Shown here: one piece after another, positions 1 to 5,938 of the stretch | How the letters are laid out: each line of letters opens with the position of its first letter | How positions within the stretch are numbered: the first letter of the stretch is position 1 | DNA from: an uncultured Clostridia bacterium | GTDB taxonomy: Bacteria; Bacillota; Clostridia; Christensenellales; Borkfalkiaceae | Reading direction: 5' to 3' | Assembly: GCA_947174955.1 (NCBI GenBank) | Contig: CAMWKX010000060.1 | Location: 1 to 7,344 of the forward strand | DNA: 7,344 nucleotides | Program-made: the position numbers and the translations under genes | Notes under the pieces: generated by a model | Told to the model about the DNA's origin: nothing | What the model saw: only the letters and a program-made list of their open reading frames with translations | The model's database searches: none

Positions 1-39
1 ACTATAAACATTTTAACAGTATTTTATCATAAATTGCAA

Positions 40-101
40 GTAAAACCGCGTATTTTTACTAAAATCAAGGGGCGAAAATTAAACGTAAACTGCGTATTTA
101 C
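40..101. promoter_or_regulatory. Two related dyad motifs upstream of and touching the first promoter
   Basis: Two similar dyad sequences lie at 40-59 and 85-101. Both have the form GTAAA, a centre containing GCGTA, then TTTAC. The second overlaps the -35 hexamer at 97-102. Centres are about 43-44 bases apart, close to four helical turns, which would suit a repressor binding two sites. The arms are AT-rich and short, so chance is possible. No regulator is identifiable. Confidence 0.3.
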
Positions 102-125
102 AGAATAAAATTTTACTGTTACAAT
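97..125 (+). promoter_or_regulatory. SigA-type promoter for the 161-646 gene
   Basis: The -35 is TTTACA at 97-102 and the -10 is TACAAT at 120-125, with a 17-base spacer and a TG-n extension just before the -10 (117-119). The predicted start near 132 gives a leader of about 29 bases. This rules out the in-frame TTG at 128 as the translation start and supports ATG 161. Confidence 0.7.
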
Positions 126-160
126 CTTTGCGTAACCAAATTTCGGGAGGAAAAATTATT

Positions 161-646
161 ATGAAAATGTGCAACAGCGAGGCAATGAAAGCAATTAAGG
201 AACTTGAAGAAAAGAAAAAGAACATAATTTATATAGAGAATAACCGCAGCCGCGTTTCCTATAAAGAGGGCGAAAAAAGGGTGCCGACCAATTACGGGTA
301 CGCCGAAACGCGCAAGGCGATTGCGGAAATCGACGGGCGCATAAGAGCAATCAAGCACGCGCTTTCCGTATGCAACTGCACCGCCGTCGTCGACGACTTC
401 GGCATAACCATAGGCGAAGCTTTGGTCTATCTTGCGCAGCTCAACGCGGAATACGACCAGCTTGACAAACTTAGCGCTTACAACAAGCTTTCGCGCACCA
501 TTACCTACAACGGAGTTACCGAATACACAGAGTGTCTTTACGAACCCGACGAGGTTATAAAGGAAATGGAAGTTCTGCATAAAAAAATCTGCAAACTGCA
601 GGTTGCCATCGACAGAGCCAATCTTACGAATTTCATAGAAGCTTAA
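161..646 (+). CDS. Small helical protein of unknown function
   Basis: This is a 161-residue soluble protein that I cannot assign to a function. ATG 161 is chosen because GGGAGG (145-150) sits 10 bases upstream and the predicted transcript starts near 132. No signal peptide or membrane helix is visible. Residues 4-29 form a charged helix rich in Lys and Glu, residues 46-70 and 83-105 look like two further helices joined by a short hydrophobic strand (CTAVVDDFGITIGEA region), and residues 129-153 form a last helix with coiled-coil spacing. Cys71 and Cys73 form a CxC pair. The pattern of a helix, a 'CTAV' strand, then 'TIGEALVYLAQL' loosely recalls DIP1984/septicolysin-type coiled-coil proteins, but this is a visual analogy only. 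It lies 273 bases upstream of rtcB in the same direction with no strong terminator between, so read-through is possible. Confidence 0.8.
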   Translation: MKMCNSEAMKAIKELEEKKKNIIYIENNRSRVSYKEGEKRVPTNYGYAETRKAIAEIDGRIRAIKHALSVCNCTAVVDDFGITIGEALVYLAQLNAEYDQLDKLSAYNKLSRTITYNGVTEYTECLYEPDEVIKEMEVLHKKICKLQVAIDRANLTNFIEA

Positions 647-919
647 AAAGTTTTCCCGCACGCACTTTTGGCACGCACAGAATACCTGTGGATAGGTGCT
701 TGTAATTGTTGCGGTTTATTGCAACGGTTAAAGCTTTTCAGTTGTCGGTTATTTTATTAAAGTTTAATGTTTTTAAGGAAATAAAAGGCTGAAAACTTGC
801 GTGCGAAAACTTGTCTTTGTCACAACGTCGGGAAATCGGATCCCGGGGTTCACCGGCAAGGGCGTTACGGGGAAGTATCGGGTTATAACCGTATAAATTT
901 TTAAGGAGGTGATGCCAAT
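647..919 (+). other. Spacer between the helical-protein gene and rtcB
   Basis: This 273-base spacer has no convincing terminator. It contains an 8-base direct repeat GCACGCAC (658-665, 671-678), a weak hairpin with arms GTTGC/GCAAC (708-725), a poor promoter candidate (TTGTCG 742-747, 17 bases, TAATGT 765-770), a short hairpin with arms CGGGA/TCCCG (829-845), and a perfect 10-base palindrome GGTTATAACC (881-890). The stretch 801-890 is GC-richer than other spacers in the window and contains a possible leader ORF, so it may hold rtcB control elements. Confidence 0.4.
801..896 (+). CDS. Possible 31-codon leader ORF upstream of rtcB
   Basis: A GTG-initiated reading frame of 31 codons (beginning VRKLVFVTTSGNRIPG) ends at TAA 894-896, 23 bases before the rtcB start. 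No good ribosome binding site precedes GTG 801; AAGGAA at 775-780 is too far upstream. The peptide is basic, with a Gly/Thr-rich middle, and matches nothing I recognise. It could be a leader peptide, a remnant, or chance in a GC-rich spacer. It is listed because of its position and because its composition is unlike the surrounding AT-rich sequence. Confidence 0.2.
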   Translation: MRKLVFVTTSGNRIPGFTGKGVTGKYRVITV

Positions 920-2140
920 ATGATGATTATTGAGGGCAAATACAATACGGCGAAAATATTTACGGACGTTATCGAAGGCGGCGCCATAGAGCAAATTCAG
1001 GCGGCGTGCGATTTCGCCGCGTTCAAAGGACTTAAAATCCGCATTATGCCCGACGTGCACGCGGGCGCGGGCTGCACTATCGGCACGACTATGACAATCA
1101 AAAACAAAATCGTGCCCAATATGGTCGGCGTCGATATAGGTTGCGGTATGGAAGTTGTTCAGCTCGAACAAAAAGAGCTCGACCTTAAAAAACTTGACGA
1201 GCTCATTTACGAGCGCATACCCTCGGGTATGAATTGCAGAAAGTCCGCCCACTCCTTCCGCTCGGAAATAAATCTCGAAGAATTGCGCTGCCTTGCGCAC
1301 GTCAACACCACGCTTGCCTATAAATCTATAGGAACGCTTGGCGGCGGAAATCACTTTATAGAAGTCGACACCGACGAGGACGGAAACAAATACCTTGTCG
1401 TGCATTCTGGGAGCCGCCACCTCGGGCTGGAAGTCGCGGAGTACTATCAGCAAGAAGCCTACCGCAATCTCTGCGGCAATTCCGACGGGCAGATTAAGGC
1501 GGCTATCGCCAGGCTGAAAGCGGAAGGTAAAAACAACAAAATTCAGTCGACGATAGAGAAAATGAAGGCAAAGCAAATCGATATCCCGCCCGAAATGGCT
1601 TACGTTTCGGGACAGCTTTTCGGCGACTATATTCACGATATGAAGATAATTCAGCAGTTTGCCGTACTCAACAGAAAGGCGATGGTCGACGAAATTTTAA
1701 AGGGGTTAAACCTTACCGCGGTCGACTGCTTTACCACCATTCACAACTATATCGACACCGAAGAAATGATTTTGAGAAAGGGCGCGGTTTCCGCCAAAAA
1801 GGGCGAAAGACTGCTTATCCCCATCAATATGCGCGACGGCTCGCTTATATGCGTTGGCAAGGGAAACAAGGACTGGAATAGGAGCGCGCCGCACGGAGCG
1901 GGCAGACTTATGAGCCGCGGCAAGGCGTTTGCAACGCTGACTATGGAAGAGTTCAAGGAACAGATGGCGGGCATATACTCGACGTCCGTTACTCCTCAGA
2001 CTTTGGACGAAAGCCCTATGGCGTATAAAAAGCTCGAAGACATTGTCGACAACATTACCCCTACCGTTAAGATTGAAAAAAGGATTACGCCCATATACAA
2101 CTTCAAGGCAAGCGAAACTTTCGGACGGCGAAAAAAATAA
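920..2140 (+). CDS. rtcB: RNA-splicing ligase RtcB (3'-phosphate RNA ligase)
   Basis: RtcB is a cytoplasmic, Mn2+- and GTP-dependent ligase that joins RNA 3'-phosphate or 2',3'-cyclic phosphate ends to 5'-OH ends, used in RNA repair. The 406 residues match the short bacterial form (E. coli RtcB is 408). Visible signatures are DVHAG (45-49), VGVDIGCGM with the metal-binding Cys75 (69-77), GGGNHF (141-146), HSGSRHLG with His162 and His167, the TIHNY His275, and APHGAGRLMSR (323-333), whose His325 should be the residue that takes GMP. All expected active-site residues are present, so it should be active. ATG 920 follows a full Shine-Dalgarno, AAGGAGGTGA (903-912). ATG 923 is an alternative. No archease or rtcA is adjacent, so the physiological RNA target is not shown by context. 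The C-terminal codons form one arm of a hairpin shared with the next promoter. Confidence 0.97.
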   Translation: MMIIEGKYNTAKIFTDVIEGGAIEQIQAACDFAAFKGLKIRIMPDVHAGAGCTIGTTMTIKNKIVPNMVGVDIGCGMEVVQLEQKELDLKKLDELIYERIPSGMNCRKSAHSFRSEINLEELRCLAHVNTTLAYKSIGTLGGGNHFIEVDTDEDGNKYLVVHSGSRHLGLEVAEYYQQEAYRNLCGNSDGQIKAAIARLKAEGKNNKIQSTIEKMKAKQIDIPPEMAYVSGQLFGDYIHDMKIIQQFAVLNRKAMVDEILKGLNLTAVDCFTTIHNYIDTEEMILRKGAVSAKKGERLLIPINMRDGSLICVGKGNKDWNRSAPHGAGRLMSRGKAFATLTMEEFKEQMAGIYSTSVTPQTLDESPMAYKKLEDIVDNITPTVKIEKRITPIYNFKASETFGRRKK

Positions 2141-2160
2141 CTTGCAAAAATTGCCGTCCG
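2122..2160. repeat. Inverted repeat spanning the rtcB stop codon and the next promoter
   Basis: Perfect 8-base arms CGGACGGC (2122-2129) and GCCGTCCG (2153-2160) flank 23 bases that contain the rtcB stop codon. The right arm lies inside the -35/-10 spacer of the alcohol dehydrogenase promoter. There is no U-run after it, so it is not a classic terminator. It may protect the rtcB mRNA 3' end or serve as an operator. Confidence 0.6.
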
Positions 2161-2170
2161 CATTTATAAT
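2142..2170 (+). promoter_or_regulatory. Promoter for the iron-dependent alcohol dehydrogenase
   Basis: The -35 TTGCAA (2142-2147) and a perfect -10 TATAAT (2165-2170) are 17 bases apart. Transcription would start near 2177, leaving about 15 bases of leader that begin just before the AAGGAGG site (2179-2185). The promoter starts two bases after the rtcB stop codon. Confidence 0.75.
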
Positions 2171-2191
2171 GTTTCAAAAAGGAGGCATTGA

Positions 2192-3358
2192 ATGTTAGGC
2201 AATTTTACTTACTGCAACCCCACTAAACTCTACTTCGGCAAGGACGCTTTGGACGGACTTTGCGAGGAGCTCCCCAAGTACGGCAAAAACGTGTTGCTCG
2301 TTTACGGCGGCGGCTCGATAAAGAAGAACGGCATTTACGACAAGGTCATAAAGATTTTAAAGGACAACGGCAAGAATATTTATGAGGACGCGGGCGTTAT
2401 GCCCAACCCCACCTCGGACAAGCTCAACGAGGGCATTGCGCGCGCAAAGGCGGCAAAAGCGGATTTGATTTTGGCTGTGGGCGGTGGCTCGGTATGCGAC
2501 TACGCGAAAGCCGTTTCCGTATCCGTTCACTGCAACGACGACGCCTGGGACAAGTACTTTATCCGTTTCGAGGAGCCTACCTGCGAGATTATCCCCGTCG
2601 GTTGCGTTCTGACTATGGTAGGCACGGGCAGTGAGATGAACGGCGGCTCGGTTATCACCAACCACGCGCAGAAGCTTAAAATCGGTCACGTGTTCGGCGA
2701 AAGCGTCTTCCCCAAGTTCTCGATACTCAACCCCGAATTTACCTACACGCTGCCCAAATACCAGATGGTTTCGGGCATCTACGATATTATGTCGCACATT
2801 CTGGAGCAGTACTTTTCGGGCACTGACGATAACACGAGCGACTACATTATGGAAGGGCTTTTACGCTCGCTCATTCACAGCGCAAACGTTGCGGTTGAAA
2901 ACCCGACCGACTACGAGGCACGCTCGAACATTATGTGGATAGCCACGTGGGCTCTGAACACTTTGGTTGCAAAGGGAAAGACCACCGACTGGGAAGTGCA
3001 TATGCTCGGACAGGCGATCGGCGCACACACGGACGCGACCCACGGTATGACGCTTGCCGCCGTATCTATGGCTTACTACCGCCATATTCTCCCCTACGGT
3101 TTGGACAAGTTCGCGCGCTACGCCGCCAACGTCTGGCAGGTTAACCCCGACGGCAAGACGAAAGAGCAGATTGCTTCCGAGGGACTTGCGGCTATGGAGA
3201 GCTGGATGAAGAGAATAGGTCTGGTTATGAACATCACCGACTGTGGCGCAAACGAGGCTATGATTGACGGCATTGTGGAGAGCACGCTCATTATGGACGG
3301 CGGCTACAAGGTGCTTGACAAAGAGGAAATCCGTGCCATTTTAAAGGCAAGTTTGTAA
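2192..3358 (+). CDS. Iron-containing alcohol dehydrogenase (butanol dehydrogenase/YqhD type)
   Basis: This 388-residue cytoplasmic enzyme belongs to the group III iron-dependent alcohol dehydrogenases, which interconvert aldehydes and alcohols with NAD(P)H. The best match is the BdhA/YqhD branch, for example butanol dehydrogenase. The N-terminal nucleotide-binding half shows YGGGSIKKNGIYD (38-50) and AVGGGSVCDYAK (95-106). The metal site should be Asp198 and His202 (YDIMSHILEQY), His270 (DWEVHMLG) and His284 (DATHGMT), all present. GGGS rather than an acidic residue at 39-42 fits NADPH use, as in YqhD, but this is inference. The start is fixed by AAGGAGG at 2179-2185, six bases before ATG. 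The gene has its own promoter and a strong terminator, so it is a single unit. The likely role is disposal of reducing equivalents or aldehyde detoxification; the substrate cannot be read from sequence. Confidence 0.93.
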   Translation: MLGNFTYCNPTKLYFGKDALDGLCEELPKYGKNVLLVYGGGSIKKNGIYDKVIKILKDNGKNIYEDAGVMPNPTSDKLNEGIARAKAAKADLILAVGGGSVCDYAKAVSVSVHCNDDAWDKYFIRFEEPTCEIIPVGCVLTMVGTGSEMNGGSVITNHAQKLKIGHVFGESVFPKFSILNPEFTYTLPKYQMVSGIYDIMSHILEQYFSGTDDNTSDYIMEGLLRSLIHSANVAVENPTDYEARSNIMWIATWALNTLVAKGKTTDWEVHMLGQAIGAHTDATHGMTLAAVSMAYYRHILPYGLDKFARYAANVWQVNPDGKTKEQIASEGLAAMESWMKRIGLVMNITDCGANEAMIDGIVESTLIMDGGYKVLDKEEIRAILKASL

Positions 3359-3400
3359 GATTAACCCCATAATATGCCGCAACTAACGCAGTTTAGCATC

Positions 3401-3433
3401 AAAAAGGACATTCCGATCGGAATGTCCTTTTTT
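3401..3433 (+). terminator. Terminator of the alcohol dehydrogenase gene
   Basis: A perfect 32-base palindrome (3401-3432), centred on CGATCG, has arms reading AAAAAGGACATTCCGA and its complement. It runs into a T-tract (3428-3433). It lies 43 bases after the stop codon. The A-run on the left would also give a U-tail in reverse, but no minus-strand gene ends here. Confidence 0.93.
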
Positions 3434-3461
3434 AGATAATTATTTTTTCTTTCCCATTCGC

Positions 3462-3490
3462 TTGCAAATCGTTCGGCTGTGTGGTATTAT
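3462..3490 (+). promoter_or_regulatory. Promoter for the truncated flavin-reductase-like gene
   Basis: The -35 TTGCAA (3462-3467) and the -10 TATTAT (3485-3490) have a 17-base spacer, and TGG at 3482-3484 forms a TG-n extension. The -35 is the same hexamer as in the alcohol dehydrogenase promoter. The predicted start near 3497 leaves about 23 bases of leader with AAGGAGG at 3506-3512. Confidence 0.7.
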
Positions 3491-3519
3491 CGTAAAAATA
3501 TACCCAAGGAGGCAAACAA

Positions 3520-3834
3520 ATGAAAATTACCTGCATTATAGGCAGTGCAAGAAACAACGGCAGCACGGCGTATCTTATCGATAAATTTATCGAAGGCACA
3601 GACGGCAAAGCCGAAAAGCCCGTTAAAGGCATTGCTATCGCCGTGCGGGCAGGCGTAAGTCAGCCCGAAAACGAACTGATTTTAAACTCGATTGCGCACT
3701 ACTTCGGTCATTTGGGCATTGAAACGGTTAAAAGAATATCGATACTCGAAACCGATACGCTAAGCGACCTTATTGAGAAACACCAAAACGAAATAGAGGA
3801 AATCAAGTTGTTGGGCAAAACCTTAACAACGTAA
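3520..3834 (+). CDS. NAD(P)H-dependent FMN reductase/iron-sulfur flavoprotein family, internally deleted
   Basis: This 104-residue product begins like flavodoxin-fold NAD(P)H:flavin oxidoreductases and iron-sulfur flavoproteins. Residues 1-26 form the first strand and the phosphate-binding loop GSARNNGSTAYL (8-19). Residues 33-102 look like the C-terminal third of the same family (KPVKGIAIAVRAG, ELILNSIAHYFGHLGIE, then a long helix). Full-length relatives are usually about 180-210 residues. The missing middle should contain the Cys-rich motif of iron-sulfur flavoproteins and the TPxY...P..LK..xDR region that contacts the flavin ring. The junction is near residue 30 (about 3610), and the frame is kept. 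Promoter, ribosome site (AAGGAGG, seven bases before ATG) and terminator are all intact, so a protein is probably made, but a normal FMN enzyme is unlikely. It may be a decaying gene, a recent deletion, or a new small protein. Confidence 0.75.
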   Translation: MKITCIIGSARNNGSTAYLIDKFIEGTDGKAEKPVKGIAIAVRAGVSQPENELILNSIAHYFGHLGIETVKRISILETDTLSDLIEKHQNEIEEIKLLGKTLTT

Positions 3835-3864
3835 AAGGGAGGCAAAAGCCTCCCTTTCTTTTTT
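3834..3864. terminator. Bidirectional terminator between convergent genes
   Basis: Ten-base arms AAAGGGAGGC (3834-3843) and GCCTCCCTTT (3848-3857) flank an AAAA loop. On the plus strand it is followed by CTTTTTT (3858-3864). On the minus strand the AAAA at 3833-3836 gives a short U-run. It begins inside the TAA stop of the 3520 gene and ends 9 bases before the SDR stop, so it can serve both. Confidence 0.92.
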
Positions 3865-3873
3865 AAGTTGTGA

Positions 3874-4674
3874 TTACGGTTGTTTGCCGATGTATGCAAG
3901 GATACCGCCGTCAACGTAAAGGATATGTCCGTTTACGAAGTTGGAAGCGTCCGACGCAAGGAATACCGCGGGACCTGCCAGATCTTCGGGAGTGCCCCAA
4001 CGCTCTGCGGGGGTCTTTGCGATAATGAAGCTGTCGAAAGGATGACGGCTGCCGTCGGGCTGCTTTTCACGCAGAGGCGCGGTCTGCGGGGTAGCGATGT
4101 ATCCCGGTCCGATACCGTTGCACTGAATGTTGTACTTGCCGTACTCCGAGCAGATATTCTTTGTAAGCATCTTCAAGCCGCCCTTAGCCGCAGCGTAAGC
4201 GGAAACGGTCTCTCTGCCCAGCTCGCTCATCATCGAGCAGATATTGATGATCTTGCCGTGACCCTTCTTAATCATCGAAGGTATAACCGCCTTGGACACG
4301 ATGAAGGGTGCGTTGAGGTCGATATCAACTACCTTTCTGAAATCAGCCGCCGTCATTTCGGTCATAGGTACACGGCGGATAATGCCCGCGTTGTTAACGA
4401 GAATGTCGACGACGCCCACTTCCTTCTCGATCTGAGCAACGAGCGCGTTGATTGCGTCCTCGTTCGTTACGTCGCAAACGTAGCCGTGAGCGTTAATTCC
4501 CTCGTCCTTGTAAGCCTTAATGCCCTTGTCGACAAGTTCCTGATTGATATCGTTGAATACGATGGTTGCGCCCGCCTGAGCGTATGCCTTGGCGATTGCA
4601 AAGCCGATGCCGTAGCTTGCGCCGGTAACCCAGGCAATTTTGCCTTTCAACGAGAAATTCTGTTCGTATGCCAT
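3874..4674 (-). CDS. SDR-family gluconate 5-dehydrogenase-like oxidoreductase
   Basis: This 266-residue classical short-chain dehydrogenase closely resembles streptococcal gluconate 5-dehydrogenase (Ga5DH). That enzyme interconverts D-gluconate and 5-keto-D-gluconate with NAD(P)H in the cytoplasm. The Rossmann motif TGASYGIG is at 17-24, NNAG at 94-97, Asn121 in DLNAPF, and the catalytic Ser147, Tyr160 and Lys164 in ICSMMSE and YAAAK. The distinctive GPGYIATPQTAPLR (189-202) and the C-terminal DGGILAYIGKQP are typical of this subfamily. Homologues in Streptococcus (DhuD) instead reduce a diketo-uronate derivative during uronic-acid breakdown, so the true substrate may be uronate-derived. No kinase, isomerase or transporter is adjacent to decide. 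ATG 4674 has AGGAG (4683-4687) eight bases upstream. It is transcribed alone from 4713-4740 to the shared terminator. Confidence 0.93.
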   Translation of the reverse strand: MAYEQNFSLKGKIAWVTGASYGIGFAIAKAYAQAGATIVFNDINQELVDKGIKAYKDEGINAHGYVCDVTNEDAINALVAQIEKEVGVVDILVNNAGIIRRVPMTEMTAADFRKVVDIDLNAPFIVSKAVIPSMIKKGHGKIINICSMMSELGRETVSAYAAAKGGLKMLTKNICSEYGKYNIQCNGIGPGYIATPQTAPLREKQPDGSRHPFDSFIIAKTPAERWGTPEDLAGPAVFLASDASNFVNGHILYVDGGILAYIGKQP

Positions 4675-4712
4675 TTTTATTTCTCCTATTAAAAAATTTT
4701 TTTATCTATTCA

Positions 4713-4740
4713 ATTATACCACATTTTACCAATTTGTAAA
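4713..4740 (-). promoter_or_regulatory. Promoter for the SDR gene
   Basis: Read on the minus strand, -35 TTTACA (4735-4740) and a perfect -10 TATAAT (4713-4718) are separated by 16 bases, with a TGG extension before the -10. The start would be near 4706. The leader begins with an A/T block (4691-4703) before the ribosome site. Confidence 0.75.
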
Positions 4741-4759
4741 GCCCCAATTAAAATTATGA

Positions 4760-4787
4760 TTGAATTTTTCCGAATCTGTGATAAAAT
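4760..4787 (+). promoter_or_regulatory. Promoter for the secreted-protein gene
   Basis: The -35 TTGAAT (4760-4765) and the -10 TAAAAT (4782-4787) are 16 bases apart, with TGA as a TG-n extension. The start near 4794 leaves only about 12 bases of leader, beginning at the GAGGAA ribosome site (4795-4800). It is divergent from the SDR promoter; the two -35 boxes are 19 bases apart, so shared control is possible. Confidence 0.65.
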
Positions 4788-4805
4788 AGTTTTTGAGGAA
4801 ATAAT

Positions 4806-5795
4806 ATGAAGAAAAAAACAAATAAAAAATCTTTCGCCGTCGTCCTTTCAACCGTTCTGGCTATCACGGTGACGGTAATTTGCATACTGCTTGCCGGCGT
4901 GCGCGCGGGCGAAAAAATCGCCTTTGCCGACTTCTACAAGCGGGCGCGGACGGAATTTGCAATACCTACGCGCGGCGGTTTTGTCGGGCAGGGGCTTGAC
5001 TACTTAGAGGACGAGAACGCCTTTATCACCTGCGGCTATGCGGCAAGCAAGGGCAAGTGCTCGATGGTGTACTATATCGATAAAGACGGCAACGCTACGC
5101 GCACTCTTTTAAAGAATGCGGACGGAAGCAACTACACGGGGCACACCGGCGGCATTGCGCACTATAAAGAATATTTCTATATCACGGGCGACGACGGCTG
5201 CGACGTGTTTGCGCTTGCCGATTTGCTTGACCACAAGAGCGAAAGTAAAAAGCTCGGCGAGGTCAAAACGCTTTTAGACCCCGCCTACTGCAACGTTTAC
5301 GAGGGCAAGTTTTTCACGGGCTCGTTCTACCGCGCAGGCAACTACGAAACGCCCGACTGGCAACGCATAACGACGCCGAACGGCGACAAGAATATGGCGG
5401 TTATAACCGTATTTGACATTGACGATAATGCCGCGGACAGCTTTTATATTTCGCCCGAGCCGAGCGCCGTATACTCCACCGCGGGGCTTGTGCAGGGTAT
5501 GACCTTTACCGAGGACGAAATAGTCCTTTCCACCTCGTACGGACTTGCGGCTTCGCACCTATACTTTTACGATAAATCGGGCATATCCGCGGGGCAATTG
5601 ACGTTAAAAGGCAAAAACGTGCCCCTTTACTACCTTGACGGAGCGTGCCTTAACCGCACCGTTACCGCACCGCCGATGAGTGAGGAAATCGTGTATCTGA
5701 ACGGCAGAATATACATAATGACCGAGAGTGCAAGCAACAAATATATCTTCGGCAAGCTTATGAGCGGCAAGCACTTATGGAGCTGGAAAGTCTGA
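4806..5795 (+). CDS. Membrane-anchored extracytoplasmic protein, propeller-like, function unknown
   Basis: This 329-residue protein has a basic N-terminus (MKKKTNKK) and one hydrophobic helix at about 9-31, with no lipobox and no clear cleavage site, so it is probably a signal anchor with the bulk outside the membrane. The rest is beta-rich with recurring short strands and turns (GQGLDYL 61-67, YTGHTGGIAHY 110-120, LVQGMTF 228-234, LSTSYGLAAS 241-250), suggesting a beta-propeller-like fold. The tail contains APPMSEEIVYLNGRIYI (288-304) and ESASNKYIFGKL (307-318), a combination I recall from conserved uncharacterised secreted proteins of Firmicutes. Propeller fold and function are inference. 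GAGGAA lies five bases before ATG. The reading frame ends in tandem stops TGA-TAA-TAA (5793-5801) just before a terminator hairpin. It is a single-gene unit divergent from the SDR gene. Confidence 0.88.
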   Translation: MKKKTNKKSFAVVLSTVLAITVTVICILLAGVRAGEKIAFADFYKRARTEFAIPTRGGFVGQGLDYLEDENAFITCGYAASKGKCSMVYYIDKDGNATRTLLKNADGSNYTGHTGGIAHYKEYFYITGDDGCDVFALADLLDHKSESKKLGEVKTLLDPAYCNVYEGKFFTGSFYRAGNYETPDWQRITTPNGDKNMAVITVFDIDDNAADSFYISPEPSAVYSTAGLVQGMTFTEDEIVLSTSYGLAASHLYFYDKSGISAGQLTLKGKNVPLYYLDGACLNRTVTAPPMSEEIVYLNGRIYIMTESASNKYIFGKLMSGKHLWSWKV

Positions 5796-5809
5796 TAATA
5801 AAACAAAAG

Positions 5810-5838
5810 AAAGCCCGCGCAAGATTACGCGGGCTTTT
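5810..5838. terminator. Terminator hairpin after the secreted-protein gene, within repeat copy 1
   Basis: Arms AAAGCCCGCG (5810-5819) and CGCGGGCTTT (5828-5837) enclose an 8-base loop. On the plus strand the tail is TTTTGAAATT and it can end the 4806-5795 transcript. On the minus strand the tail is richer in U (TTTCTTTTGTTTT, 5800-5812) and it can end the 5939-6667 transcript. Confidence 0.85.
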
Positions 5839-5928
5839 GAAATTCTTAATTGTCGCAGTACAGATGCGATCTGCACGAACGATACAAAAATGTTCGTCGT
5901 CCGTCGTGGGATGTGCTCCGTGCGCCAT
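5813..5928 (-). repeat. Copy 1 of a 116-base element ending in a hairpin
   Basis: This sequence recurs at 6877-6992 in the same orientation and with the same length, roughly four-fifths identical by eye. It consists of the GC-rich hairpin (5813-5834), a nearly invariant TTTTGAAATT, then a variable part with conserved islands such as TGCACGAA, GTCGTCCGTC and GCGCC. A local stem ACGAAC/GTTCGT (arms 5875-5880 and 5892-5897) encloses GATACAAAAAT. Strand is given as minus because the single hairpin difference from copy 2 is a U-G wobble only in minus-strand RNA. It lies 10 bases past the stop codon of the membrane-protein gene and could be its 3' untranslated region and terminator. It may be an interspersed repeat or a member of an RNA family. 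Confidence 0.8.
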
Positions 5929-5938
5929 AAAGATCTAT

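Noticed and set aside
128..160. TTG 128 as start of the first gene
   Set aside because: It lies before the predicted transcription start (about 132) and has no ribosome site, while ATG 161 has GGGAGG upstream.
119..661. Minus-strand reading frame of 180 codons opposite the first gene
   Set aside because: The plus-strand frame has a promoter and ribosome site; the minus frame has neither.
687..695. DnaA-box-like CTATCCACA (minus strand)
   Set aside because: A single eight-of-nine match with no further boxes, dnaA or dnaN nearby, so not evidence of an origin.
773..1636. Long minus-strand reading frame of 287 codons across the rtcB start
   Set aside because: It lies opposite the conserved active-site region of rtcB and is explained by codon bias of that gene. 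It has no ribosome site or family resemblance.
3880..4692. Plus-strand reading frame of 270 codons over the SDR gene
   Set aside because: It is the antisense shadow of a secure SDR enzyme. It has no ribosome site and overlaps the SDR start region.
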